A DNA stretch of 64,000 nucleotides from Pseudo-nitzschia pungens (taxonomy: Eukaryota; Bacillariophyta; Bacillariophyceae; Bacillariales; Bacillariaceae): assembly GCA_037355855.1 (NCBI GenBank), contig CM074765.1:1860001-1924000 (forward strand), given 5' to 3'. Below the pieces are notes generated by a model. The model had not been told where the DNA came from and did no database searches. It saw only the letters and a list, made by a program, of their open reading frames with translations. The position numbers and the translations under genes are program-made. This document shows positions 28,413 to 40,132 of this stretch, in pieces (the stretch's first letter is position 1; every line of letters begins with the position of its first letter).

Positions 28413-29556
28413 CCTGGCGTATATCTGAGACTTTTATACTCCAGAATGATGGTATCGGCAGTGATACTATTTGCAACCTTGGTGCTGGTGGTTTCTGGAT
28501 GTCAACGCAATGCGGTAAATGTTTAGGCAGTTACCTACTCCGACGGAACCAAATTAGGTACTTCAGTGAGTTGTACAACAATGATCCGACTGATGATCAA
28601 AATGGTGCACCGGACTTCTCTGCGGATAATGTTGTACCATATTCATTGCTTTGTTTGTCATTTCGATTTTCATGAGGATGCCCGTGCGAAAGACAACGGG
28701 GGAGTCAACGGACCGAAAATTTGACAAAGAATAGGCCATCAACATTCGTTCATCCTCAATTTTTTCAGGCGTCGCTTAAAAGTCTGAAAATCTCAATAAA
28801 AAAATCGTGCAGTCTTCTTCACAACGGAGCGCGTCGGCCTAAAACATGATGTGACTGTAGATTGCGCAGTAAAATTTTTGTCACGCGTGATGCTGAGATT
28901 GAACAACAGCATGACAGCCATAACTTTTGAGATAAGATTCCCTAAGTTGGTTTGACTTGAATTGTAGTAGAAGATGCTCTGAAGGGCGAAAGACGTGATT
29001 CCTTTTGCTGTTCTTCTGGTATGCACCCAGTATTGATTTGCTTGATTTGCGGGTCAGAACTTGTCAACCACCCACTGCTGGTGCTGGTGCTGGTGCTGGT
29101 GCTCTGAGACATAAATTGGCAGGGGGTCGATTCAGTATCTAGTACATTGGATTGTCCTACCTTGGTTTGGCTTGGAAGGAGGCACAAGACCTGTAGAGGG
29201 TAAAGTATTTGATTTGGTGTTTTGCTAGTATTATTTTGGTACAGGCCCAATCTCAATTCATGAGTCAGAATTCTGTAACCACCCACTGTGAGGATGAGCT
29301 ATGAACTTTCATGTGGGATTTGATTCAGTGCCTATAATGGCTTCTCCTAGCTTGGTTTGGCTTGAAAAGAGACACAAGACACTGCAGAGCATGGCAACCT
29401 TGGATCATTGTTTATGAAGATATATGAAGATATTCAAGGTGGATGCTATGATCTGTGCTAAGGCTCCTGTGTAGGAGAGTGTACTGGGGCTACAGTCAGC
29501 AGCATCCAGTAGCTGACTAACAAGGAGCTGAGCTGTGTGCTAATTGGTAGCACACA
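28413..29556. other. Unique region with a degenerate tandem duplication
   Basis: No supported gene. About 29040-29240 and 29250-29400 are diverged copies sharing CAGAA.T.TGT.AACCACCCACTG, TTTGGCTTG.AA..AG..ACAAGAC and neighbouring words, offset about 211 bp; a third weaker copy may start near 28940. A (TGGTGC)n tract lies at about 29080-29103. Confidence 0.55.
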
Positions 29557-29591
29557 GGCTTAGCAACAGGCTTAGCAACAGGCTTAGCAAC
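29557..29591 (+). repeat. 12-bp triplicate at the LINE-2 5' junction
   Basis: Three copies of the 12-bp unit CAGGCTTAGCAA directly abut the LINE-2 5' end at 29592. Confidence 0.8.
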
Positions 29592-31129
29592 ACAATTTTG
29601 CGACGCGCGATTTTGTCCGACGTTCCGATGTTCCAGTACTTAAAACACGTAGATTTCTACACAACTTTCCCCTTTGATATCTCACTCACTTCTAAAGCTC
29701 CTACAACAAAACCAAGCACTACACCTATCAACAGAGACCTCCCCTGTCTGATTCTGCTGTTTGTTTGGCTGCTCCTTGCTTCCTCTGGTTGCTGTGGTTG
29801 CTTGTTTCCTGTCGGTCGGTCGATCGGCAACCCAAACAAGGACACATAATTTTCTACAGCGCTTCCAGTACTTATTCTACAGCAGCTCTGCTTCAGTTCC
29901 GCTTTGTCTCCGAGCTCGGTTTGTTTTTTTTGATCTGTTTTCAAGCCATATTTTTATTTAACGCTATACAGTCTTCCAAGCCCCTTAAGTGATACCCACT
30001 TAACGTTCTACATTCTTCAAGGTCGAACCTACTTAACGTTCTACATTCTTCAAGATTGAACACATATACACCCCCCTTCTAGAAGGTTCCTACTCGCTGA
30101 TCCCTAAGTATCTGCAAGTTCGCGCAAGCATATCTTCCAGTTCCCCTTTATTTTCAAGCCAATTGCCCCCTGCTCTTACTAGTGTCAATCACTTAAGAGC
30201 TACCCTGTTTCCTAGCCAAGTCCCCCAGTCCTTAAGTGTTTTCGCTTAAGGCTCCCCCTACTACACCTGTTTTCAAGCCAAGACCAACCGATCCCTAAGT
30301 ACCACCTACTTATTGCACTCTTGTTTCCAAGACTACAGCTACTATCGCCCCTTGTTTTCAAGACTACAATTTCCCTGGTCCCTAAGTGTTCACGAGTTCC
30401 CTGATCCCTAAGTGTTTTCGCTATTAAGCAACCCCAACTTGAACTTCAAGTTCGACACTGTTTTCAAGACACAAGCCTCCCCCTGGTCCCTAGGTGTTTC
30501 TACTAAAGCCCCTGTTTTCAAGCAAGCAGCTTCCCTGGTCCCTAAGTGTCTCGCTCAAGGTCCCTGTTTTCAAGCCAATTGCCCCCGGATACTGTTTCTA
30601 CTGCAACCCTGGTCCCTAAGTGTCTCGCTCAAGGTCCCTGTTTTCAAGCCAATTGCCCCTGGATACTGTTTCCACTTATAAGTACTTGCGAGTTTGAACT
30701 TCAAGTTCCCTCCTGAGCCTTTTAAGTGTGCCCTGCCATTGATATCCCCCGGTCCCTAAGTGTTCCTACTAAAGCCCCTGTATTCAAGCAAGCAGCGTCC
30801 CTAATACCAGGCCTTTGATACAAGCTGTTTCTACACGATTTGCAGTGGTCTACTGGAGTTTCTAAATTCTGTAACTCCAGAGCACCTCTGTGGGTTTCCA
30901 ACGTGCCTCTTCTGGTAGTGCTCCAGTCTTTTCTTTTGGTTCCCGTGGAATTTTTCCTTGTCCAGACCAACGTTGGACCTGTTGTTGCTGCTGTACCCTG
31001 TTTCCCAGCATACAACCTATCCCCTGGCATTTCTTCACCCAAGCGGCGTTTCTATTGTGGCCTCTGCACTACACTGGTGTTTATACTCCGGCTTTGGTCT
31101 CCCAACTGTTTTTCAGTTTGTTGCTTTGC

Positions 31130-33365
31130 CCTCAACCAGTGCTTCTCCTGCCCCGGCCTTTGTCATCACCTGGCACTTTTACATCCCAGTGCAGTGTCTG
31201 TTGTTGCTCCAGCACCCAACAGGTTGCTATTCAGCTGTTGACTTGCCCTCCATTGGTGCTTCTCCTGCCCCGGCCTTTGCCCTCAACCGGTGCTTCTCCT
31301 GCCCCGGCCTTTTTTCATTACCTGACACTTGCATATCCAAGAGGCGTGTCTGCTGTTGGTCCAACACACAACTGCTTGCTTTTCAGTTGTTGCTTTGCTC
31401 TCAACTGGTGCTTCTCCTATCCCGGCCTTTGCCCTCACCCGGTGCTTCTCCTGCCCCGGCCTTTGTCTTCAACCGGTGCTTCTTCTGCCCCGGCCTTTGC
31501 CTTCAACCGGTGCTTCTCCTGCCCCGGCCTTTGTCATCACCTGGCACTTGCACATCCAAGAGGCGTGTCTGCTGCTGGTCCAGCATCCAATTGCTTGCTT
31601 TTCAGCTGTTGTTTGCCCTCAACCGGTGCTTCTCCTGCCCCGGCCTTTGTCATCAACCGGTGCTTCTTCTGCCCCGGCCTTTGTCATCAACCGGTGCTTC
31701 TTCTGCCCCGGTCTTTGCCTTCAACCGGTGCTTCTCCTGCCCCGGCCTTTGTCATCACCTGGCACTTGCACATTCAAGAGGCGTGTCTGCTGTTGGTCCA
31801 ACACCCAACTGCCTGCTTTTCAGTTGTTGCTTTGCTCTCAACTGGTGCTTCTCCTGCCCCGGCCTTTGTCATCAACCGGTGCCTCTCCTGCCCCGGCCTT
31901 TGTCATCAACCGGTGCTTCTCCTGCCCTGGCCTTTGTCATCACCTGGCACTTGCACATCCAAGAGGCGTGTCTGCTGTTGGTCCAACACCCAACTGCTTG
32001 CTTTTCAGTTGTTGCTTTGCTCTCAACTGGTGATTCTCCTGCCTCGGCCTTTGTCATCAACCGGTGCTTCTCCTGCCCCGGCCTTTGTCATCAACCGGTG
32101 CTTCCCCTGCTTTGGCCTTTGTCATCACCTGGCACTTGCACATCCAAGAGGCGTGTCTGCTGTTGGTCCAACACCCAACTGCTTGCTTTTCAGTTGTTGC
32201 TTTGCTCTCAACCGGTGCTTCTCCTGCCCCGGCCTTTGTCATTAACCGGTGCTTCTCCTGCCCCGGCCTTTGTCATCAACCAGTGCTTCCCCTGCTTCGG
32301 CCTTTGTCATCACCTGGCACTTGCACATCCAAGAGGCGTGTCTGCTGTTGGTCCAACACCCAACTGCTTGCTTTTCCGTTGTTGCTTTGCTCTCAACTGG
32401 TGCTTCTCCTGCCCCGGCCTTTGTCATCAACCGGTGCTTCTCCTGCCCCGGCCTTTGTCATCAACCGGTGCTTCCCCTGCTTTGGCCTTTGTCATCACCT
32501 GGCACTTGCACATCCAAGAGGCGTGTCTGCTGTTGGTCCAACCCACAATTGCCTGTTTTTCAGCTGTTGATTGCCCTCCACCGGTGCTTCTCCTGCCCCG
32601 GCCTTTGCCCTCAACCGGTGCTTCACCTGATCCGGCCTTTGTCATCACCTGGCACTTGCACATCCAAGAGGCGTGTCTGCTGTTGGTCCAACACCCAATT
32701 GCCTGCGTTTCAGTTGTTGCTTTGCTCTCAACCGGTGCTTCTCCTGCCCCGGCCTTTGTCATCAACTGGTGCTTCTCCTGCCCCGGCCTCTGTACTCAAC
32801 CGGTGCTTCTCCATTCAAGCGCGGCGTTTCAGTTGGTGCTCCTGCACTCCACTGGAGGTTTTCTGCTGTTGATTTGCCCTCAACCGGTGCTTCTCCTGCC
32901 CCGGCCTTTGTCATCAACCAGTGCTTCTCCTGCCCCGGCCTTTGTCATCACCTGGCACTTGCACATCCCAGAGGCGTGTCTGCTGTTGGTCCAGCACCCA
33001 ATTGCCTGCTTTTCAGCTGTTGTTTGCCCTCAACCGGTGCTTCTCCTGCTCCGGCCTTTGTCATCAACCGGTGCTTCTCCTGCCCCGGCATTTGTCATCA
33101 ACCGGTGCTTCTCCTGCCCCGGCCTTTGTCATCACCTGGCACTTGCTCATCCAAGAGGCGTTTCTGCTGTTGGTCCAGCACCCAATTGTTTGCTTTTCAG
33201 CTGTTGTTTGCCCTCAATCGGTGCTTCTCCTGCCCCGGCCTTTGTACTCAACCGGTGCTTCTCCATTCAAGCGCGGCGTTTCAGTTGGTGCTCCTGCACT
33301 CCACTGGGGGTTTTCTGCTGTTGATTTGCTCTCCACCTGTGCTTCTCCTGCCCCGGCATTTGTCA
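31130..33365 (+). repeat. Minisatellite array in the LINE-2 5' UTR
   Basis: The basic unit of about 34 bp (GGTGCTTCTCCTGCCCCGGC then CTTTGTCATCAACC) is organised in 185-bp higher-order units that add CACATCCAAGAGGCGTGTCT and CTTTTCAGTTGTTGCTTTGC. Higher-order units start near 31954, 32139, 32324 and 32509 with exactly 185-bp spacing, and less regularly outside. The unit has almost no stop codon in any plus frame, producing large overlapping frames that I do not treat as genes. Confidence 0.93.
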
Positions 33366-33375
33366 TCTGCCCTCA

Positions 33376-36300
33376 GTGCTCAACTTCTGGTACAATCCCC
33401 CCCCTCCCACTAAGGGGTGGCCCACCTCCCAAGCAGCTTCCCAGAAGAAACGATCTTCCACGCCTCCTTCTTCTGCTAGGTCTGCCCCTGGGGCTCGGTC
33501 TAACAAGCGCCCATTTGTGCAAAAGACTCCTCCAAGACATTCTAGTGTCACCTCTGCTCTTACTACTCCCTCTCCTACTCTTGATACCAGATCATCCTCT
33601 TCCTCTGCCTCATCAGCCCCCTCATCCTCTATGCATGGGTCTTCTGTTGACGATATGTCTTCATCTTCTTCTGTGTCCTCATCTGCAGGTATGCTTTCTG
33701 ATGTTGATATGCTTGGCACTGAACCTGCTCCAGGGGATTCCTTGAAGCCTTCTTCTTCTGCAGGTGTGCTCTCTGATGTTGAGATGCTTGGCACTGAATC
33801 TGCGCCAGGGGAGTCTGCACAAGGGGATTCCTTGCAAACTTCTTCTCTGTCAACAGCTTCTCCGCTAGGCTCCCAGGAGTCAGGTCCTCCGCCGTCAGGT
33901 AATCTGTCCGGCTCTCAGTCGTCAGGTACTTTGCGGTCCGACCCCAAGCTGATAAGCTCCCAGTCCTCAGGCTCCCAGCAGCAGGGCTCCCAGCAGCAGG
34001 GCCCTCAGCAGTCCGGACCCCGGCCCCTAGCCTCCCAGCAGCCAGGATCCAACCAGGCAGGCTCCCAGCTGCCAGGCCAACAGACGCCCAGACAAACACC
34101 AAAGGGTTCTGGGACCTCAGGCAAGGTCCCTGCTTCCTCTATCCTCAAGCAATCTACTCTTGCCTTTTCCTCTGCCCAGACGTCTGATCCCTCTCAGCAG
34201 CAAGCACGCCACTCCCAACGCCAGGAGGTTCTGGCTGCTGCCAACAGGGCTCATTCCGCTTCCTTCTTCTGGTGTTTTCATGGTAAGGGTCCCTGTTCTG
34301 GCAAATCTCCTATACCATCTGCAATTCATGCCTTTCGAAAATCTCCAACTGGTAACCGGTTATGGGCTGGGTGTCCAAGCCCTACACACTTTTTCAGCAA
34401 GAAGGAGGGTAAAGACAAAAAATCCATCCATGATATTTGCCGGACTGCCATCCCTCCTGTTTATTCTCAGGTTTTTCCGGACACTCCAGACTGGCGCAAT
34501 GCCACTGTAGCTTCCTTGGCTTCTATTGCCTCTGCTTGCTTTCAAGGCTCTGCCCCAGCCTGGACCAAGCAACCACCTGGCCAGGCTCTGAAGAAATGTC
34601 TTATTGGTTTGGTCAAGATGTCTCCTGAGTGTTTTGATGACCTCTATTGTGAGGGCAACCTTTTGCCTAGCACTGAAGGCAAAGTATGGTGGGCAGCCAA
34701 TCAGGTGCTTGGTTCTCATTGGCATTTCAAGAAGCGCCCTCCTACACCTGCGCCACCAGTGGCTGATGATGCTTCCACTTCCAAATCTTCCACTTCCAAA
34801 TCAGTGTCCTTTCTTCCTGGTGGTGGTGATGCTACTGTCTTGTCCTCCTCTGCTGGGCATTTCCTCCAACGCCGAGGGGTTTGCTCAAGTGATTCTAGAG
34901 CTCCAGTGGATGTAACTGCTGGCACCAAGTGTTCTCATAGTTCTTATGTCACTCTGTCCCTTCCAAGGTTGATGTCACAACGCCCTGGGGAACTTTATGA
35001 TGAGCTGCTCAAGTCTCTCAAGGAAGCTTTGGATCTTCTATGGACTGTTGACAAGCGCCTGGTGTTGTATGTTTTTCCCTCAAGAGCCAGGCTCAACCCC
35101 AAGGCCAAACCTGTTACCAAGTTTTGGACGACACTTCCTGACAGGAAGACCTTGGAATTGCTCAGCTCTGGCTTCGCAGTAGAACTGCTCCTCATCTACG
35201 ATTCTTTGTGGGACACAGTGCTTCCCTGGAGAAACTCTTTTCAGCACAATTGCTCCAGAGGCTCAGAGACCGTGACATGGACCTGAAATATGACCACATA
35301 CAGGCCCCAGTTATTGTCACCTGTGGATTTCTCCTTGGATCTTACATGCAGAGTTTTGATCTTGACCACTACAATGAATTGCTTCAGACTCATCCCAGGT
35401 TTCAGGCATCTGTTATCAGGAAGAATATCAGCCTTGACAACTCCAGAACTCCTGATCCCAATCCGGTTCTGGCTGCACATGTTTTATGTGATGCTACAAA
35501 GCGCGCCCAAACTGTTAAGCTCCTCAAAGCCCAGTTCAATCGTTGCAAACCTTCAGACATTGCCTCTTTACCTGATGGTAAATTCTACAAGTTTATTGAG
35601 ACAGCTACCAATCCTTCTGACAGACCTCTTCCCCCCTCCAAGCTCAAGACTGTTCGCCAGGCTAAGCACCGCCAAGCTAAATTTATTGAGAGCCATGAAA
35701 CTGCTCCTGTTCTGGGGGTAGTTGATCTTGATCTTCCAGTTGACTTGGGCCAAGGGCTGGGTTTGAAGACACTGCGCAGTGTGCTTCTGGGCATCAGAAC
35801 CCGTGACAATTGGTCATGGCCTCTTTTTCTTTCTGTTGATACCAGTTCATACCGAGGCGAGATCCTTGCTTTGTACAATATCACTACCAAGGCTGAGGCA
35901 ATGGCCATGTTGTCTTTCCTGCCTATTTTTCTGGAAGCTCAGTATGGGTCTTGTGTTCGACAATGGTTCTCTTCTGAGTGCTTGACTGAAATGGAAGCTT
36001 ACCATTGGGATGCTGCTGTCAATTGTGTTGTGGAAACTGCACCTGCTGCAGATCCCATGCAGGATGACTCTCTTCCCTTTTTTGGTGATGGGGATGCACG
36101 AGATTGGGAACTTGTTGATGATGACTTGTCAGTTGACCTTGCTCCAGATCTCACTTTTGATCTAGATCTGCACTTTAACCTCCAAGCCCGTGCTGACAGT
36201 GGTGGTGGGGGCTTTGATGACTCTCAATCCATGGATACTTTAGCGACTGGCACTTCCAATCTTACTGCTGTCCAGGCTTCAGCGCCTGCAGGTGATGTTC

Positions 36301-36629
36301 CTCCTGGAGGTGATCCTCCCCTTGTTGCCAAGCCTGATGCCTCCCCTGGTATCTCTCCTGAAGTTCCCCCTGCAGTTCCTGACCCTCCCAAAAATGCCAT
36401 GGCTGGTGACATCCCTGTGGCCTCTCCTGATGCCTCAACTGCAGTTCCTGCTGCCGGTGGTGGGGACGACGCAGCCTCTGCATTGAGGCTTGGAGTTGCT
36501 GCAATTGCATTCTCTTCCAGCCATGATGCTAGTGTCAGTGATTTGAGCCATGCCAATGTCTCCACCAAATCAGCTCCGGCAACTCTTCCTTCCGTGCGAC
36601 AGACTCGGTTTCCTTCTGATCATGGTTAG
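33376..36629 (+). pseudogene. LINE-2 ORF1, frameshifted
   Basis: Homologue of the LINE-1 ORF1. Relative to LINE-1 it lacks 7 bp (TATGTTG, between two TTG words) at 35160/35161. This throws the frame into a stop at 35286, while the original frame resumes (LGHSASLEKLFSAQ) and runs to 36629. It also lacks 9 bp in frame near 35410 (FQASVIRKN against FQACPIAVIRKN) and has a 15-bp in-frame duplication (STSKSSTSKS) near 34785. No ATG opens the frame at 33376; the first is at 33631. The N-terminal third is diverged, the remainder nearly identical to LINE-1. Confidence 0.88.
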
Positions 36630-37193
36630 CTCTTCTGGTATGAGGTGTGATGGGATGCCTTCCAATCCAAATCCCATCAATGCTTCTACTGTTTCTCCCT
36701 TTTCCTCCTCCGACTCTTCCCCTGTCTCTCATTTTGTCCAATTAACTCTTCATGGAGACTCTCTTGCTGCTAAGGATTCTGACAGTTTTGGTCATTCCTT
36801 TCCCCAAGCTCCATCCTCTAATTCCACCATTATCACCTTCCAAAACATTGGACCCCAACGTAGAGCTGCCTTTATGTCCAGGTCCAAGCACAACTCCCGA
36901 CAATTTGTCAAGAGCAACGCAAGTGTGGCGCTTTTTGCTGAACATTGTTTGAATGAATCCAAGCTCCTGCCCTGTGATCTTTTTAATCGGCGCATGAAGA
37001 ATGTCTGTCCCTCAAGTTTTTCCTATCTTGCCAACAACAAGCATGAAGCTTCTGACTGTTCATGGCTTCAGCCTGGTGGCACAGGGTTTTCCATTGATCA
37101 ACTGTTCAGTTCCCACAAGATTGCCCATGGGGCTGATCCTTCTGGTCTTGGAAGATGGTCCTTTGTCAAGTTTCAGGGCAGGGATGGTTACAC
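36622..37193 (+). pseudogene. LINE-2 ORF2, N-terminal fragment
   Basis: It opens with the same ATGGTTAG overlap with the ORF1 stop as LINE-1 and encodes the start of the endonuclease domain (TFQNIGPQRRAAF, LFAEHCLNESKLLPCDLF). After GGTTACAC it meets the LTR element, so the frame continues into unrelated sequence. Endonuclease catalytic Asp/His, reverse transcriptase and RNase H are missing. Confidence 0.9.
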
Positions 37194-37382
37194 TGCCGTG
37201 CACCAAAATACAGTCACGAGCGCACCCGGGACTGGATTAAGGATAAGGATAAAAACAATCGGCGAGTCGACAGAATCGCTGATTCGGAGGGCTCTTAGAA
37301 CTGTAGCAAATAGACTAATCAATAGAGCTCACAATTTGCATATCACTACTATTCTAATCACTAGTAGACCCGGGGTATGGCA
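37194..37382 (+). repeat. 5' LTR (189 bp) of the gag-bearing element
   Basis: TG..CA ends. The 3' part, from AGCTCACAATTTGCATATCA to the end, matches the 206-bp LTRs at 8073 and 10579 except for a 6-bp indel. Confidence 0.85.
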
Positions 37383-38125
37383 TGATTTTAAAATCAAGCT
37401 GAGCGCTGATGACCATGAGCAGAAAGAGATCGATCGGCCAAGGCGCCGACGAGATCGAAAGACTGCCAGAAAATGGAGGCGCAGAGAAGCAAAAAAAAAA
37501 ACAGGGAGAAGGATATCCAGTGTCTGCAGCACAAGGAAGACCAACCCCAGCAACTGTTGGCGCCCAAAGAAGGGAGCAACAGCAGCAACAGAGACACCTA
37601 AGGACCCAAACAGGACCATGGTCGACAAAAGAAATAATCGAATAAAATGAGTGTCGAAAAAGTGACACATAAACCAGTGAGTGGACTAATTGGACCAACA
37701 CTGAGTGGATGGACAGACCGAACAGGGGATGCCAGCCACAACCGAAGTATACGGATATCCGGAAAGGTATATAATAAATACCCAAACACCACCAATCCCA
37801 CGGGAAACGGGAAGTGGGACCGGCCCGGTGATTGCTTAATAGGGAAGCAACGCCGGAGAACCACGGGAATCGAATCCCACGAAATAAAAACAGAAACAAC
37901 TCCGGAGAACCACAGGATTCCCGGGAGCTAAAGAGAGAAACAACTCCCACCACCAAGATGGATGAGAGCAAATCTTAGCAAAATCAACTACTACACGAGT
38001 TATCGCGTGGAAACCAAATTTAGAAGCAAAAACTGGGACAACCACTCCTGCTCATTTCCACCCCAAATAACAACTTACAGAAATACTGTAACTAAACTAA
38101 ACTAAAATAAAAAAACTGATTAACC

Positions 38126-38716
38126 ATGGCGACCAAAGGAACCAAACTGAAACCTTTCAACATCACACGGGAGGACTGGCCGGAAGACGCCACCACCGTG
38201 AAGATGAATGTAGACAGCGAACAAGGTGGAATCGCATTCAGCGACTACCTGAAGGTTCTCAATGGTACTGAAAGACCAGAACTCTTCCTTATCTGGAAGA
38301 GAGACTTTGACCAGAAAATTGCTGGCAATGACAAACTCCACGGAGACCAGAAATTGGAGGTTCTACAGAGAATTCTCTCTACTGAGGCACTCGCACTTGT
38401 CCAGCGAACGCTCGCTCGGACCTACTTGGCCGAACCAACCCACAAGGTCCATCACACCAGGCACGTACAGAAAAAGATCCAAGAGATCGAGCAAAGGGAC
38501 CAAGCAAACATCCTGCTATCAATGGGGCAAGACGCCACCGAAACTCCCACGGGAGCCTCCAAGGAGACGGCAAAGGAGAAATCTCCAAACGCCGACAAAG
38601 CCGACACAGCCACGGCGAGATCGGACAAAGAATCGGAGACCGACAACCTCGAGTCCCCAATCCCAAAGAAAAAGGTCGGAAGCGCCCTCACCCAGTACTA
38701 CCAATCCCAGGAGTAC
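38126..38716 (+). CDS. Gag-like protein of LTR element, 3'-truncated
   Basis: ATG at 38126 in a clean context (ACCATGG). About 197 residues belong to the element: MATKGTKLKPFNITREDW, then FSDYLKVLNGTERPELFLIW, LQRILSTEALALVQRTLART and a Lys/Glu/Ala/Thr-rich hinge with a basic patch (PIPKKK). Position just downstream of the LTR leader and the helical, charged composition suggest Gag; no CCHC knuckle or protease is reached. From about 38717 the frame reads into the LINE-3 5' end and stops at 38767. Confidence 0.6.
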
Positions 38717-40132
38717 ACAATTTGCGCGAAGCGCATTTTGTCCGACGTTCCGATGTTCCAGTACTAAAAATACGTAGATTTCTACACAACTTTACCATGC
38801 GATATCTCGCTCCCTTATACACCCCCAATCACAACCCCAGGACCTACATGTATTAACCAAGACCTGCGCTCTTCGTTTCTGCTATCGGTTCAGTTGCTGG
38901 ATGCTTCGTTTGGTTGCTTTGGTTGCCAATTCACCACTCGGCCGATCGAGCAGCAGCAGCAGCAGCAAACCGACACATAATTTTCTACAGCACTTCCAGT
39001 ACAGATTCTACCGTACAGCAAAACCGACAACAACGTTGTATTTCTGCTTCGATCTGTTTCCCAGCTCCATTCCAAGGCCCTTAAGTATATCTTATACTTA
39101 ATGTTCTACACTGTTTCCAAGCTGCTTAAGTGATTCTCACTTAATGTTCTACATTCTTCGAAGTTCCTTGCTGAGTCCTCTTAAGTCTTTTCAAGTCGAA
39201 GTTCACGAACAGCCCCTTCCACTGTAGGAATCTTTTTTTAAAAAAAAAGAAATTCTGTCATCTGTTTTCAAGTCCATTGCCCTGCTGGACCCTAAGTGTT
39301 TTCACTTATGGTCCTACTGTTTCTTGACCCAAGCCCCAAAGCCGCTAAGTACAGTTTGCTTAAGGCTCCACCACCTACATAACCCTCTCAGGTGTACTGT
39401 ATAAATGTCATCTGTTTCCAAGTCTACTGCCCTGATGGACCCTAAGTGTTTTCGCTTATGGTCCTACTGTTTCCTGACCCAAGCCCTAAAGCCACTAAGT
39501 ACAGTTTGCTTAAGGCTCCCCTACCTACATATACCTCTCAGATGCATTCTTCAACTGTCATCTGTTTTCAAGTCTACTGCCCTGATGGACCCTAAGTGTT
39601 TTCGCTTATGGTCCTACTGTTTCCTGACCCAAGCCCTAAAGCCACTAAGTACAGTTTGCTTAAGGCTCCCCTACCTACATATACCTCTCAGATGCATTCT
39701 TCAACTGTCATCTGTTTTCAAGTCTACTGCCCTGATGGACCATAAGTGTTTTCGCTTATGGTCCTACTGTTTCCTTACCCAAGCCCCAAAGCCGCTAAGT
39801 ACAGCTTGCTTAAGGCTCTCCTACCTACATATACCTCTCAGATGCACACTTCAACTGTCATCTGTTTTCAAGTCTACTGCCCTGCTGGACCATAAGTGTT
39901 CTCACTTAAGGTCCTACTATTTCCTGACCCAAGCCCCAAAGCCGCTAAGTACAGCTTGCTTAAGGCTCTCCTACCTACATAACCCTCTCAGATGCACACT
40001 TCAACTGTCATCTGTTTTCAAGTCTACTGCCCTGATAGTCCATAATTGTTTTTGATTATGGACCTACTGTTTTTATGACCCAAGCCCCAAAGCTGCTAAG
40101 TACATGTTACTTAACGCACCACCACCTACATA
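38717..40132 (+). mobile_element. LINE-3: 5' UTR of a third LINE copy
   Basis: It starts ACAATTTGCGCGAAGCGC then ATTTTGTCCGACGTTCCGATG, the LINE 5' terminus, inserted into the gag-like frame. It continues through the shared 5' region and then a tandem monomer array until the gap. No coding part is present. Confidence 0.88.
39256..40132 (+). repeat. 150-bp tandem monomers in the LINE-3 5' UTR
   Basis: TGTCATCTGTTTTCAAGTC recurs at 39256, 39406, 39556, 39706, 39856 and 40006, an exact 150-bp period. Each monomer holds the hairpin word CTAAGTGTTTTCGCTTATGG and CTAAGTACAGTTTGCTTAAGG. The middle copies are nearly identical. Because 150 is divisible by 3, a repetitive frame results (39405-40055), which I do not call a gene. 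The array runs into the gap. Confidence 0.95.

Larger units (their letters stand above)
29592..37193 (+). mobile_element. LINE-2: non-LTR retrotransposon, truncated by an LTR element
   Basis: It starts ACAATTTTGCGACGCGCG, as does the 5' end of LINE-1 at 41961 (minus). The 5' UTR has repeated CTAAGTGTTTTCGCTTA hairpin words, then a 2.2-kb minisatellite (31130-33365), a frameshifted ORF1 (33376-36629) and the first 191 codons of ORF2 (36622-37193). The rest of ORF2 is separated by the LTR element inserted at 37194. Bases 30735-30790 match the edge of the right-hand LINE-1 contig (40633), and 30831 onward shares words with the left-hand contig edge (22482). Confidence 0.9.
37194..38716 (+). mobile_element. 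LTR retrotransposon with gag-like ORF, 3'-truncated
   Basis: Inserted in LINE-2 ORF2. The 189-bp LTR (37194-37382) starts TGCCGTGCACC and ends GGGGTATGGCA. Its last 60 or so bases and the leader (GATTTTAAAATCAAGCTGAGC) match the element at 8073, while its first half differs. One module copy is at 37545-37630, then a gag-like frame from 38126. LINE-3 interrupts it at about 38717, so the second LTR and any pol gene are not seen. It is a good candidate for the autonomous partner, or its relative, of the 8073 element. Confidence 0.82.

Noticed and set aside
31872..32765. Minus-strand frames with repeated MTKAGAGEAPVE-type peptides
   Set aside because: Shadows of the same minisatellite.
30890..33745. 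Several overlapping plus-strand frames of 170-790 residues rich in Cys, Pro and Leu
   Set aside because: They are open readings of the 34/185-bp minisatellite in all three frames; unit lengths are not divisible by 3 and no frame is favoured.
39405..40055. 216-residue plus-strand frame with a 50-residue repeat
   Set aside because: Produced by the 150-bp LINE 5' UTR monomer, whose length happens to be divisible by 3.
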